A stretch of 64,000 bases of DNA from Corallococcus soli (GTDB lineage Bacteria; Myxococcota; Myxococcia; Myxococcales; Myxococcaceae). Where the stretch lies: contig NZ_JAAIYO010000003.1 in assembly GCF_014930455.1 (NCBI RefSeq), positions 682,001-746,000 on the forward strand. Reading direction: 5' to 3'. The position numbers were made by a program, and so were the translations under genes. Below are positions 35,633 through 43,755 of the stretch, in pieces. The notes beneath the pieces were generated by a model. The model was not told the DNA's origin, did not search any database, and saw only the letters and a list, made by a program, of their open reading frames with translations. How positions within the stretch are numbered: position 1 is the stretch's first letter; each line of letters begins with the position of its first letter.

Positions 35633-36096
35633 CTGCACCTGAGTTCTCCGTGGTTGCCGGGGACGCCATGGCCATCGCCGTGCTGCCACCCGCAGGAATG
35701 TGCCAGCTCATGGACCATGGCTTGGGCTCGGCACTTCTCGGTCAGGGGGAGCTCGCACCAGTAAAGCTCCGGCTTGGGTTTGCGACAGGTCTGGGTGCCC
35801 TGGAAGACGAACCCTCCGATGGCGCCCTTGCCTCTCTTGCCATCATCCCGGCACTTTTGCTGGATGTAGTCACTGCACTTCACGAGCACACCACTGCATT
35901 GGAGCTGAACGCATTCCCGGAGGCAGGTGTCGTTGATGTCCTCCGCCGCCGCATGACAGTCCTCGATCGTTGGGACTGCTCGGCACTGGGTGTGGCGCAT
36001 GGGCGTGCCGGGTGGTCGCGTGGTCGCGCAGGCAGGCAGCAGCAACAGGGCAAGCCCGATGCCGGCGACTCGGTGGGAAGTGGGTGCCAGGCGCAA
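35629..36096 (-). CDS. small lipoprotein with metzincin-type zinc motif
   Basis: A 155-residue protein whose TTG start at 36096 has GGAG seven bases upstream. The signal peptide ends in a lipobox LPAC (Cys23). The mature part contains about nine further cysteines (QCRAV, DCHAA, CLRECVQLQC, KCSD, KCRD, TCRK, WCEL, KCRA). Near its end is HELAHSCGWQHGDGHG, an exact HExxHxxGxxH zinc-protease signature (metzincin-type spacing), near the C-terminal end rather than mid-domain. The domain is far shorter than a typical metzincin, so it may be a minimal protease, an inactive zinc protein, or a dedicated effector. It precedes the lipoprotein gene with a 4-bp overlap. Confidence 0.75.
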   Translation of the reverse strand: MRLAPTSHRVAGIGLALLLLPACATTRPPGTPMRHTQCRAVPTIEDCHAAAEDINDTCLRECVQLQCSGVLVKCSDYIQQKCRDDGKRGKGAIGGFVFQGTQTCRKPKPELYWCELPLTEKCRAQAMVHELAHSCGWQHGDGHGVPGNHGELRCR

Positions 36097-36117
36097 GACT
36101 CGGCTCCGTCCTTCTGG

Positions 36118-36145
36118 GTGGTGTCGGTGCGTCAGTGAAGCGCTG
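36118..36145. repeat. 28-bp direct repeat, copy 2
   Basis: Exact copy of 35082-35109 in the same orientation. It would encode the dnaE2 terminus VVSVRQ and stop, but here it is not attached to any reading frame of dnaE2. It lies upstream of the minus-strand metzincin-like gene. If the cassette were removed by recombination between the repeats, dnaE2 would keep its present end. Confidence 0.9.
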
Positions 36146-36311
36146 GATCAAGGCGCTACATCTGCACGTCTGTTCCCGTGAATGCGTGACGGAGCCGGGT
36201 GCGAAGCGCCAGGGATACCCACGAGGGCATGGAAGAACCCGTATTGCTGGCGATATAGGTGGCGTCCGTCTGGAGTGTAGTAGCGTGGATCAGAACGGGA
36301 GGGTTCTCCAA

Positions 36312-37079
36312 GTGCGCAACAGTCTTCAGTGGTTGGGGTCGCTGCTCGATCGCGTGGGCCTCAAGGAAGCAGTGGAAGAGGCGAGCGATTGGGTGCGGTA
36401 CTACGCGCAGGGGAAGCCGCCCGCGAGTGAGCCGCAGCCGACCCGTGTTTCCCGTCCCATGCACTCCGAGCCGCCGCGTGCCTCCGTGCACGAGGTGATG
36501 GCGTCCATGCGGAACGCCATGCCCGAGCGGCAGGTGGACGGGACGGTGGTGGAGATTCCGTTCGAGGGGCGGATGGAGCTGGTGCCCTCGGCCCTGCGCA
36601 AGCGGGCGCCCAAGGCGAAGAAGGCTCCTGCGAAGAAGGCCGCCGCCAAGAAAGCCCCCGCGAAGAAGGCCGCCGCGAAGAAGGCAGCCGCCAAGAAGGC
36701 TCCTGCGAAGAAGGCCGCCGCCAAGAAGGCTCCCGCGAGGAAGTCCGCGGCGCAGCCCGCGAGCGAAGACGCGGTGGGGATGCTGGAAGCGGCCCTGCGA
36801 GGTCACGCGCGCCAGAAGGACCTGGTCTCCGCCGGCAAGGAGAAGGACCAGCTCCTGCGCTCGCTCATCCCGCTGTACCTGGCGAAGTCGCTGGACGTGG
36901 AGGTCACGTCGGGCACCACGTCGCGCTTCTGGAGCGGCCTGGGCGTCACGTACGCCGCGCCGAACGCCGCCAAGGCGCTGCGCCTGCACGCCGGCTACGC
37001 CCAGGACACCAAGAAGGGCAAGGCCATCACGGCCAAGGGCGTCCGGTACGTGGAAGACGCGCTGAGCGGTCAGGGCTGA
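36312..37079 (+). CDS. histone H1-like Lys/Ala-rich DNA-binding protein
   Basis: A 255-residue protein from GTG 36312, chosen because GGGAGG stands upstream at normal spacing; GTG 36285 is an in-frame alternative. The N-terminus (about 1-40) is a helical, partly acidic domain (LQWLGSLLDRVGLKEAVEEA). Residues about 96-147 form an uninterrupted KKAAAKKAPAKK repeat like eukaryotic H1 tails and chlamydial HctB. The C-terminal domain (about 150-255) is a compact alpha/beta fold (DAVGMLEAALRGHARQKDLVS). The basic tail should bind DNA non-specifically; the terminal domain suggests a partner or a winged-helix-like role. Likely nucleoid compaction or regulation in development. Confidence 0.8.
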   Translation: MRNSLQWLGSLLDRVGLKEAVEEASDWVRYYAQGKPPASEPQPTRVSRPMHSEPPRASVHEVMASMRNAMPERQVDGTVVEIPFEGRMELVPSALRKRAPKAKKAPAKKAAAKKAPAKKAAAKKAAAKKAPAKKAAAKKAPARKSAAQPASEDAVGMLEAALRGHARQKDLVSAGKEKDQLLRSLIPLYLAKSLDVEVTSGTTSRFWSGLGVTYAAPNAAKALRLHAGYAQDTKKGKAITAKGVRYVEDALSGQG

Positions 37080-37101
37080 AGAGGCAGGCCAGTTGAACGG
37101 C

Positions 37102-37545
37102 ATGTCGCGGCTCCGCTGCCCACCCCAACGCGGTCTGCTTCGCGTTTGGGCATGGGCAGCGATCGCTGCCGCAGTGGGGTGTGCAGCCTCGGGGAGACGG
37201 ACGGGCCCTGTTGAAAGCGGCCCTGACTCCAGCGGCATTGAATGGCCAGAGCATCTGCAGCCCATGGCGACCCTGGATGGCCCCGCCATTCTGGCCTCCT
37301 ACGCCGCCCTCCAGGATGTCGTGAGCCGCTTCCCGAAGTCCCGCCGGGGGGAGTGCATCTTCACGGCCCGGGCTCTGGATGTGGTCGTAGGGAAGGGGAA
37401 GGGCGTCTACATCGTTCGCGTGAATCGTCGAGTCGACCGCTGCGAAGGGATTGGCCCCGGTGGCAACTTTGAGTTCGATTGGTTCGAACTCTATGCCGTC
37501 TCTCCCGAGGGCAAGATCATCGAGCGGTATCAATACATGCCCTGA
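37102..37545 (+). CDS. small lipoprotein, function unknown
   Basis: A 147-residue product. ATG 37102 is used; a TTG at 37093 in the same frame is also possible. The leader ends with a lipobox-like AVGC (Cys about 26). The mature part is mixed alpha/beta with FPKSRRGECIFTARALDVVVG and VNRRVDRCEGIGPGG, and has two cysteines that may pair. No family is recognised. It follows the H1-like gene by 22 bp and may share its transcript, and converges on the PhyH gene 18 bp away. Confidence 0.65.
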   Translation: MSRLRCPPQRGLLRVWAWAAIAAAVGCAASGRRTGPVESGPDSSGIEWPEHLQPMATLDGPAILASYAALQDVVSRFPKSRRGECIFTARALDVVVGKGKGVYIVRVNRRVDRCEGIGPGGNFEFDWFELYAVSPEGKIIERYQYMP

Positions 37546-37563
37546 GCCGCCCGATGTCTGCTG

Positions 37564-38313
37564 TCAGTCCTGCTGCGCCGACCGTGAACCGGGAATGGGC
37601 AGGTTGTCAGTCTTCCGGTACGTGGCCACCACCGAGTACTTCGTGTCCGTCGTGTGGTTCCGGCTCGCCGAGTGGAACAGCCGCGCGTGGAAGAGCAGCA
37701 CGTCCCCTGGCGCCAGTCGCACGTACTGAGCATCCGCGATGAGCGCCGCGTTCTCCGGCAGCTCCGGCCGCAAGAACAGACGGTCGTCGTAGCGCTCTGG
37801 CGCGAAGGCCATCCGGTGTGTCCCGGGCAATACCTTGAGTCCGCCGTTCTCCGGCGTCTCCACGCCCAATGCCAACCAGGTGGAGATCAACTCCGGCCGG
37901 GTGAAGGACCAGTAGCGCACGTCCTGGTGCCACCCCGTGTCCGACGAGAAGCGCGGCTGCTTGGTCATGACGCAGTTGTGGTGTGCCCGGGCCTGCACCA
38001 CCGGGCCTTCCAGCAACTGCCCCAGGGCCTCCCGCATCCGCGCGTCGTCGAACCACGCCGCGAAGAGAGGGGAGCGCTCGTAGGCACGCAGCAACCGGCG
38101 CACCGTCCGGCCTCCTTCCACGGTCAGGCTGGCCGGGGAGCCCGGATAGGCCACATCGGCCTCGTACTCCACCGGGCCTTCTCCGGAGGCGAGCTGCTCC
38201 TGGATGGAGGCCCGCATCCGGGCGCACGTCCCGCCGTCCACGAAGGACGGCAGGATGATGTACCCATCGGCGGCGAAGCGCTGGCACTGCTCGGGACTCA
38301 GGACGGAGGACAT
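37564..38313 (-). CDS. phytanoyl-CoA dioxygenase (PhyH) family protein
   Basis: A 249-residue Fe(II)/2-oxoglutarate-dependent oxygenase. Its facial triad is His129 and Asp131 in GWHQD plus a distal His in FHARLFHSASRN; the Arg of the 2-oxoglutarate site could be in the following strand (YSVVATYRKTD). Substrate is not inferable from sequence alone. It follows an acyl-CoA dehydrogenase gene by 56 bp on the same strand, suggesting hydroxylation and oxidation of an acyl-CoA or lipid in a common pathway. The family hydroxylates many substrates besides phytanoyl-CoA, for example in natural product synthesis. A second PhyH gene lies 4.5 kb away. Confidence 0.9.
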   Translation of the reverse strand: MSSVLSPEQCQRFAADGYIILPSFVDGGTCARMRASIQEQLASGEGPVEYEADVAYPGSPASLTVEGGRTVRRLLRAYERSPLFAAWFDDARMREALGQLLEGPVVQARAHHNCVMTKQPRFSSDTGWHQDVRYWSFTRPELISTWLALGVETPENGGLKVLPGTHRMAFAPERYDDRLFLRPELPENAALIADAQYVRLAPGDVLLFHARLFHSASRNHTTDTKYSVVATYRKTDNLPIPGSRSAQQD

Positions 38314-38369
38314 GGCGCCCGCTTCTTAATGGGCGCGCCCTCCAAGTGCACCTGTCCCGCGTACTCCGC

Positions 38370-40031
38370 TCACCCCAGCAGCCGCGAATCATCCAGGTCG
38401 ATCTCATCCTGGATGAGGTCCACGCCGTTCTGCCGGAACCGCCGCGCCGCCGCGCGCGTGCGCGGCCCGTGCCCGTGGTCCAGGCACCACTGCGCGTGCT
38501 CGCTCAAGAGCGCCAGCTCCAGCGTGCGCCCCAGCGTCAGGGAGAAGCGCCGTGCCCCTGCCTCCATCGTCGTCGGGTTCGCCATCGCGCCGGACACCCA
38601 GGCCCGCGCGTGCTCCAGCGCGTCGTGCGCCGTCTTCACGCACGGGCGCAGGCCCACGTCCGTCACCTTCGACAGCCGCCCCTCCACCTCGTGGAAGTAC
38701 GCCTCCAGCGTGCCTTCCTTCGCCAGCGCCCGCAGCGCGTCCAGCGACAGCACGTTCGTCGTGCCCTCCCAGATGGACAGCACCTGCGCGTCCGCCTGGA
38801 TGCGCGGCAGGCCCGTGTCCTCCACGTAGCCCGCGCCGCCGAAGGACTCCGTCACCTCCGACGTCACGTGCACCACCTGCCGGCCCGTCGTCAGCTTCGC
38901 CAGCGGCGTCACCAGCCGCTGCAACAGCTGCTCCTGCTCCGTCGCCGTGCGCGTCTCCAGCTTGCCCAGCAGCTCCACGCCCCGGAACGCCAGCAGGAAG
39001 CCCGCCTGGAACTCCGCCTCCAGCCCGGCCAGCGTGTCCACATGCAGCGGCTTCTCCGACAGCGGCGCGCCGAACTGCACCCGGCGCTTCGCGTAGTCGT
39101 GCGCCAGCGCCAGCGCGCGCCGCATGCTCCACGTCGCGCCCATCGCGTTCCAGGTGCGCGTCACGTTCAGCATCATCGCCATGTTGCGGATGCCGTCCGT
39201 CAGCCCCGCCACCGGCGTCGCGATCGTCCCGTCCAGCGTCAGCTCCGCCGTGGGCACCTTGCGCGTTCCCAGCTTGTCCTTCAGCCGGTTGATCTGGAGG
39301 TGATTGAGTTTGCCGGCCGCGTCCCGCGTCTCCACGAAGAAGAGCGCCAGGCCCTTGCCGCCGGGGCCGTTGCCCTGCGGCCGCGCCAGCGTCAGCGCCA
39401 TCTGCGCCGTCGTCGCGGACGTGAACCACTTCGTCCCGTACAGCCGCCAGCCCTCGGGGGACTGGCGCGCCTCCGTCAGCGTCAGGCCCACGTCCGAGCC
39501 GCCCGTGCGCTCCGTCATCCACTGGCCGGACGTCCAGAACGTCGCCGGGTCGCGCGACGTCAGGTGGGGCAGGGCGTGGTCGATGAGCTGCTGGTTGCCC
39601 AGCGACAGCAGCGAGCGCGCCGCGCCGTCCGTCATCGCCAGCGGACACGAATAGACATCCAACGACGGCTGCACCACGTAGTTCAGCGCGAACTGGTGCA
39701 CGCGGCTGAGCGCGCCACTCTTCTGCTCGTAGGCCACCGCTACCAGGCCCTTCTTCGCCGTCAGCGCCTCCGCCTCCTTCCACAGCGGCGTCACCTCGAT
39801 GTGGTCGATGCGCTGCCCCCACGCGTCCCACTGCGTCAGCACGGGCTCGTTCAGCCGGTCCCGGAGCTGGAACTCGTAGAAGTGCTTGCCGCCCAGCTCT
39901 CCCAGCTCCCGGAGGTCGTCGGTGATCGAACGATGAAGGTCTTCCGGCAGGGTCCGGGCGAGGTAGCCCTGCAGGAACGCGTCGTCGTCGTACTGGTTGC
40001 CAAGTCCGGGGGGTGCCTGGAAGAAGCTCAT
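38370..40031 (-). CDS. acyl-CoA dehydrogenase (AidB-like)
   Basis: A 553-residue flavoprotein. The catalytic-base region, flavin-binding segments (TSGQWMTERTGGSDVGLT, TGTKWFTS-type run YGTKWFTSATTAQM) and adenine-binding arms are seen in order. The TERTGGSDV loop and the long N-terminal extension are typical of the AidB/isovaleryl-type branch rather than short-chain enzymes. It should oxidise acyl-CoA esters using FAD and an electron-transfer flavoprotein; AidB-like members may instead act in the alkylation response. It lies 56 bp upstream of a PhyH gene on the same strand and diverges from the AAA+ ATPase gene over 65 bp. Confidence 0.9.
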   Translation of the reverse strand: MSFFQAPPGLGNQYDDDAFLQGYLARTLPEDLHRSITDDLRELGELGGKHFYEFQLRDRLNEPVLTQWDAWGQRIDHIEVTPLWKEAEALTAKKGLVAVAYEQKSGALSRVHQFALNYVVQPSLDVYSCPLAMTDGAARSLLSLGNQQLIDHALPHLTSRDPATFWTSGQWMTERTGGSDVGLTLTEARQSPEGWRLYGTKWFTSATTAQMALTLARPQGNGPGGKGLALFFVETRDAAGKLNHLQINRLKDKLGTRKVPTAELTLDGTIATPVAGLTDGIRNMAMMLNVTRTWNAMGATWSMRRALALAHDYAKRRVQFGAPLSEKPLHVDTLAGLEAEFQAGFLLAFRGVELLGKLETRTATEQEQLLQRLVTPLAKLTTGRQVVHVTSEVTESFGGAGYVEDTGLPRIQADAQVLSIWEGTTNVLSLDALRALAKEGTLEAYFHEVEGRLSKVTDVGLRPCVKTAHDALEHARAWVSGAMANPTTMEAGARRFSLTLGRTLELALLSEHAQWCLDHGHGPRTRAAARRFRQNGVDLIQDEIDLDDSRLLG

Positions 40032-40096
40032 GCCCCGAAGTTAACACCCCGCTGCGGGCGGTGGGGTAGAGTGACCTCCCCTCTGCCGGAGCCGTG

Positions 40097-42019
40097 ATGA
40101 CCGACTTCTTCCGCAGGCCCCCTCCTGGCGCGGGCCCAGCCTCCCCGGACGCCGAGCAGGATCCGAACCGCAGCGTCACCCCCCTGGAGACGCCCGCCGC
40201 GCCGGTGAGCCCCATCCTGGCGCCGCCGCCCCGTCCGCGCGTGCCCACCACCGCGATTCCGGCAGCCCCGCCGCCGCCCGCGGAGGCGTTCGCCAAGCCC
40301 CGCCCGCCGCCGCCCGCGCCGCTGCCGTCCGTCATCTTCGACCCGATGCCGCGCCCCCGCCTGCCTGCGCCGGGGACCGGCGTGGCCCCCCCGGGTGCGC
40401 CGCCGCCCTTCCACGACGACCTGGTGGACGTGCAGACCGAGCGGCGCACCGCGCCCCCGGGTCCTCCCGCGGACCCGGACCGTCGCGGTGGCGTGGCCCC
40501 CGACTTCGACCGTCGCGGGGGCGGGCCTCCGGCGGAGGGCGACCGTCGCGGCGCTGCCCCGCAGGGAGACGGGGAGCGGCGGGGGTCTGCCGCGGACCGT
40601 CGCGGGGGCGGCTCGCAGCAGCCCTACACGGGCCCCGACCGTCGCGGCACGGTGCCCCCCCAGTCGTACTCCGGCCCGGACCGCCGCGGCTCCCGTCGCG
40701 AAGCCTCCGAGGCCCCGACCCCCAACCGCTTCTGGCCCGTGCAGCCGCGCAACCTCCAGGAGTGCGGACTCAACGCCACGTTCGTGGAGGAGCTGGTCCT
40801 CAAGGCCATCTTCTTCGCGGGCGAGATGCGCGGCATGGACGTGGCCGCCCGCCTGCAACTGCCCACCACCCTGGTGGATGAGATCATCGAAGGCCTGCGC
40901 CGGCAGAAGTACATCGACATCCGCGGCGGTGGCGGCTCCGGCGTGGGCCGCTCCACGATGATCTACCAGCTCACCACATTCGTGACGGAGGTGCTGCGGC
41001 AGATCCTGGACCGCAACCGCTACAACGGTCCGGCGCCGGTGCCCTTCAACGAATGGGTCGCCGCCGTGAAGCAGCAGACCGTGCGCGGCAACCGCATCAC
41101 CCGGCAGCGGATGCAGGACAAGTTCGGCGACCTCATCATCCGCGACTACATCTTCGACGGCATCGGCCCGGCGATGAACTCCGGCCGCGCCATCTTCTTC
41201 TACGGCCCCCCGGGCAACGGCAAGACGGCCATCTGCCAGGGCATGGTGAACTGCTACGACGGGGACATCTTCATCCCGCACGCGCTGCTCATCGACGACT
41301 TCGTCGTGAAGATGTTCGACGCCAACATCCACAAGGCGGTGGAGGACGAACCCGGCGCGCCCGCGTACGACCGCCGCTGGGTGCGCTGCCGCCGGCCGCT
41401 GGTGGTGGTGGGCGGTGAGCTGACGCTGGAGATGCTCGACCTCGTCTACACGCCGGAGGTGAAGTACTACGAGGCCCCGTTCCAGATGAAGGCGAGCAAC
41501 GGCATGCTCCTCATCGACGACTTCGGCCGCCAGAAGGTGTCCCCCAAGGACCTGCTCAACCGGTGGATCGTCCCGCTGGAGAGCGACATCGACATCCTCA
41601 CGCTGCACACGGGCAAGAAGCTCCAGGTGCCCTTCGACGTGTTCGCCGCCTTCTCCACCAACCTGGATCCCAGCGACCTCGTGGACGACGCCTTCCTGCG
41701 CCGCGTCCGCTACAAGCTGGAGGTGCAGCGCCCGGACGAACAGCAGTTCCATGAGATCTTCCAGATGATGTGCAAGAAGCGCGGCGTCCCCTACGACGCG
41801 CGCGCCATCGACTATCTCATCGACGAGCACTACAAGCCGACGCGCCGGCCCTTCGCCGCGTGCCAGCCTCGTGACCTGTTGGATCAGGTCATCGACATGG
41901 CCAACTACCAGGGCAGCTCCCCGCGCCTGGAACCCTCGCTGCTGGACGCCGCCGTGCGCAGCTACTTCGTGCGCTTCGACAAGCCTCCGTCCGGGCCCAC
42001 CTCCGCGTCCGCTCGCTGA
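40097..42019 (+). CDS. AAA+ ATPase with long disordered DRRG-rich N-terminus
   Basis: A 640-residue protein; ATG 40097 is preferred to the adjacent GTG because GGAG lies five bases ahead. Residues 1 to about 205 are Pro/Arg-rich and disordered, with repeated DRRG units (for example PDRRG, FDRRG, ADRRG). A winged-helix-like segment (about 220-270, LVLKAIFFAGEMRGMD) precedes an AAA+ module. In it, Walker A is GPPGNGKT with Lys376 and Walker B is LLIDDFG with Asp474-475. Related myxobacterial ATPases of this type have no assigned role to my knowledge. The fold suggests a remodelling ATPase; the tail likely binds a partner or nucleic acid. Convergent with the WbqC gene, overlapping by 58 bp. Confidence 0.85.
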   Translation: MTDFFRRPPPGAGPASPDAEQDPNRSVTPLETPAAPVSPILAPPPRPRVPTTAIPAAPPPPAEAFAKPRPPPPAPLPSVIFDPMPRPRLPAPGTGVAPPGAPPPFHDDLVDVQTERRTAPPGPPADPDRRGGVAPDFDRRGGGPPAEGDRRGAAPQGDGERRGSAADRRGGGSQQPYTGPDRRGTVPPQSYSGPDRRGSRREASEAPTPNRFWPVQPRNLQECGLNATFVEELVLKAIFFAGEMRGMDVAARLQLPTTLVDEIIEGLRRQKYIDIRGGGGSGVGRSTMIYQLTTFVTEVLRQILDRNRYNGPAPVPFNEWVAAVKQQTVRGNRITRQRMQDKFGDLIIRDYIFDGIGPAMNSGRAIFFYGPPGNGKTAICQGMVNCYDGDIFIPHALLIDDFVVKMFDANIHKAVEDEPGAPAYDRRWVRCRRPLVVVGGELTLEMLDLVYTPEVKYYEAPFQMKASNGMLLIDDFGRQKVSPKDLLNRWIVPLESDIDILTLHTGKKLQVPFDVFAAFSTNLDPSDLVDDAFLRRVRYKLEVQRPDEQQFHEIFQMMCKKRGVPYDARAIDYLIDEHYKPTRRPFAACQPRDLLDQVIDMANYQGSSPRLEPSLLDAAVRSYFVRFDKPPSGPTSASAR

Positions 42020-42807
42020 AGCGGCTGGGGGCCGTCCCCCGCGAACGGCCCCCACGGCGACGGCTGGAGCCACGCGCGCACCGTCTCCAGCGGCACGTTG
42101 GCCAGCACGTCCACCACCGACAGCCCCGTCACGAAGCGGCCCTCGCGCCCCTGCGCGTAGTCCGGGTGACGGAAGCGCTGCCACAAGAGGCGCACGTCCA
42201 CCGCGCGGAATCGCTCCGGCTTCAGGTACAGCGTGGAGCCCGTCCCCGAGTAGTACGTGTGCGCCCCCGTCTGCAGGCAGTACTCCACCAGCCGCTGCGT
42301 CTTGTCCTCGCCCCGGCGCTCCAGCGTGGACGCGCACACGAGGTTCGGCGCGAGGCCCAGCGGCTCGTAGAAGAGCGCCATGCTGGACAGCAGCACGCGC
42401 AGCAGGGACCCCGGCCCGGACTCGCGCGCCGCCGCGTCGTAGAAGGGCTCCAGGCGCGGCAGCACCTGCGCGCGGAAGAAGGGGCGCCCGCCGTAGAGCG
42501 TCACCAGCGTCTGGAGGTGCTTGCGCGCCCACGGCTGGCGCGCGTCCACGGCGAGGTCGCGGATGCGCGTGTCGCGGTGCGGATCCTCCAGCGGAATGGA
42601 CATCCACTGGAAGCCCGGCTCGGTGGGTGGTGGCGTGGGCACGCCCAGGGGCAGGGCCACGCGCGTGCGGCGCTGCCAGCCCCGGCGCAGCCACTGCACG
42701 TCGTCCAGCACCACCAGCGTGCCGGCGCGGGCCACCTGCTCGTAGAAGTCCACCCACGGCAGGTAGTGGGGCTGCTCGGCGACAAGGACTCCCGGGTGTC
42801 CGGACAC
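41962..42807 (-). CDS. WbqC family protein
   Basis: A 281-residue protein from GTG 42807. It opens with the WbqC hallmark VLVAEQPHYLPWVDFYEQ and contains VLDDVQWLRRGWQRR and the later YYSGTGSTLYL motif, all typical of the WbqC family. Family members occur in polysaccharide and O-antigen loci; biochemical role is not settled. It sits 20 bp downstream of a PhyH gene on the same strand, a likely two-gene operon. Its 3' end runs 58 bp into the convergent ATPase gene, so the two messages are antisense there. Confidence 0.85.
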   Translation of the reverse strand: MSGHPGVLVAEQPHYLPWVDFYEQVARAGTLVVLDDVQWLRRGWQRRTRVALPLGVPTPPPTEPGFQWMSIPLEDPHRDTRIRDLAVDARQPWARKHLQTLVTLYGGRPFFRAQVLPRLEPFYDAAARESGPGSLLRVLLSSMALFYEPLGLAPNLVCASTLERRGEDKTQRLVEYCLQTGAHTYYSGTGSTLYLKPERFRAVDVRLLWQRFRHPDYAQGREGRFVTGLSVVDVLANVPLETVRAWLQPSPWGPFAGDGPQPLQRADAEVGPDGGLSKRTK

Positions 42808-42827
42808 GCTCCGGATGATAGGGCCTT

Positions 42828-43625
42828 TCAGCCGCCGCGCACCGGGTGACGGAACACCGGAGGAAAGACGCGCGGGGCCTTCTTCTTGCGCACGCAGGTG
42901 GTGTCCGCGCTCATGTAGCAGGCGGAGAACGCGCGCCGCCGCTGCCCGGGACGGCCGCGGCCGGAGCGGTGCCAGACGTGGTTGTGGACGAGCAGCGCCT
43001 CTCCGGCCCGCACCGGCAGGGGCACCACGCGCGCCTCGGCGTCCTCGGCCGCCACGCGGTCCGGGGGAATCACGCCCCCCAGCGCCGTCACGAGCCCCGC
43101 CCGGTGGCTGCCCGGGACGACCTCCAGGCAGCCGCCTCCCTCCGGCGCGTCGTCGAGCGCGGTCCAGATCTGCAGGTCGGGCTCCCGCGTGAGGCCCCAC
43201 AGCTTCCCGCCGTCCTGATGAAAGGGCAGGTTGCTGCCGCCCGCCTGCCCCTTGTGGAAGAGGATGGCCCGGTACAGGACGATGTCGCCCGGGATGCGGG
43301 CGCGCGCGATCCGTTCGAACAGCGGGTTCTCCAGCCACGCAAGGAAGCGCGGATCCTTCTCCAGCTTCTCCAGCTTGCGGTAGTCCAGCGACGGCCCCTG
43401 CCAGCCCAGCCCCAGCGGCGCGTCCTCGTAGCGTCCGGAGGGCGCGTCCGGCTGGAAGAACAGGCCCGGGTACACCACGCGGCCCAGCATCAGGTCGTCC
43501 GCCCGCTCGCGCAGGGACTCCACGCCCGCGTCGTCCAGGACGCGGCCCAGCCGTGCGAAGCCGTGCGCCTCGTAGTGGGCGAGCACGGCCGCCACGTCCA
43601 ACCCTTCGGCCTCCACGCTGACCAT
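42828..43625 (-). CDS. phytanoyl-CoA dioxygenase (PhyH) family protein
   Basis: A 265-residue Fe(II)/2-oxoglutarate oxygenase. The facial triad is His136 and Asp138 in FHQDGG plus a distal His in HNHVWHRSG; a basic GQRRRAF stretch after it suits 2-oxoglutarate binding. It does not closely resemble the other PhyH protein in the window except in these motifs. It precedes the WbqC gene by 20 bp, implying joint expression and possibly modification of a sugar or lipid building block of surface polysaccharide. Divergent from the next alpha/beta hydrolase across 130 bp. Confidence 0.88.
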   Translation of the reverse strand: MVSVEAEGLDVAAVLAHYEAHGFARLGRVLDDAGVESLRERADDLMLGRVVYPGLFFQPDAPSGRYEDAPLGLGWQGPSLDYRKLEKLEKDPRFLAWLENPLFERIARARIPGDIVLYRAILFHKGQAGGSNLPFHQDGGKLWGLTREPDLQIWTALDDAPEGGGCLEVVPGSHRAGLVTALGGVIPPDRVAAEDAEARVVPLPVRAGEALLVHNHVWHRSGRGRPGQRRRAFSACYMSADTTCVRKKKAPRVFPPVFRHPVRGG

Positions 43626-43755
43626 TCGCGGACACGATCTCCTGGCGGCGGGCGCGCGTCCAGCCTCGTGCGCTCCCCGGCTCGGGCGTCTTCAGGGCGG
43701 GGGAGGGGCGGGGAACCCTTGCACCCGCGCCAGCCCGGCCGCATGGTGGGCGGGA

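Larger units (their letters stand above)
35082..36145. mobile_element. putative inserted cassette flanked by 28-bp direct repeats at the dnaE2 3' end
   Basis: The segment between the two 28-bp copies (35110-36117) is about 1 kb and contains only two overlapping minus-strand lipoprotein genes. By eye it is notably poorer in GC than dnaE2 and the genes that follow. Insertion into the terminal codons of a gene with the target end restored by the duplicated sequence is how many integrative elements enter. However, no integrase, resolvase or terminal inverted repeat is visible, so the element would be non-autonomous or a relic. A simple illegitimate duplication or homologous replacement is the alternative. 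Confidence 0.45.

Noticed and set aside
35082-36145. A complete insertion sequence or integron cassette
   Set aside because: No transposase, integrase, terminal inverted repeats or attC-like structure could be found; only the direct repeats support mobility.
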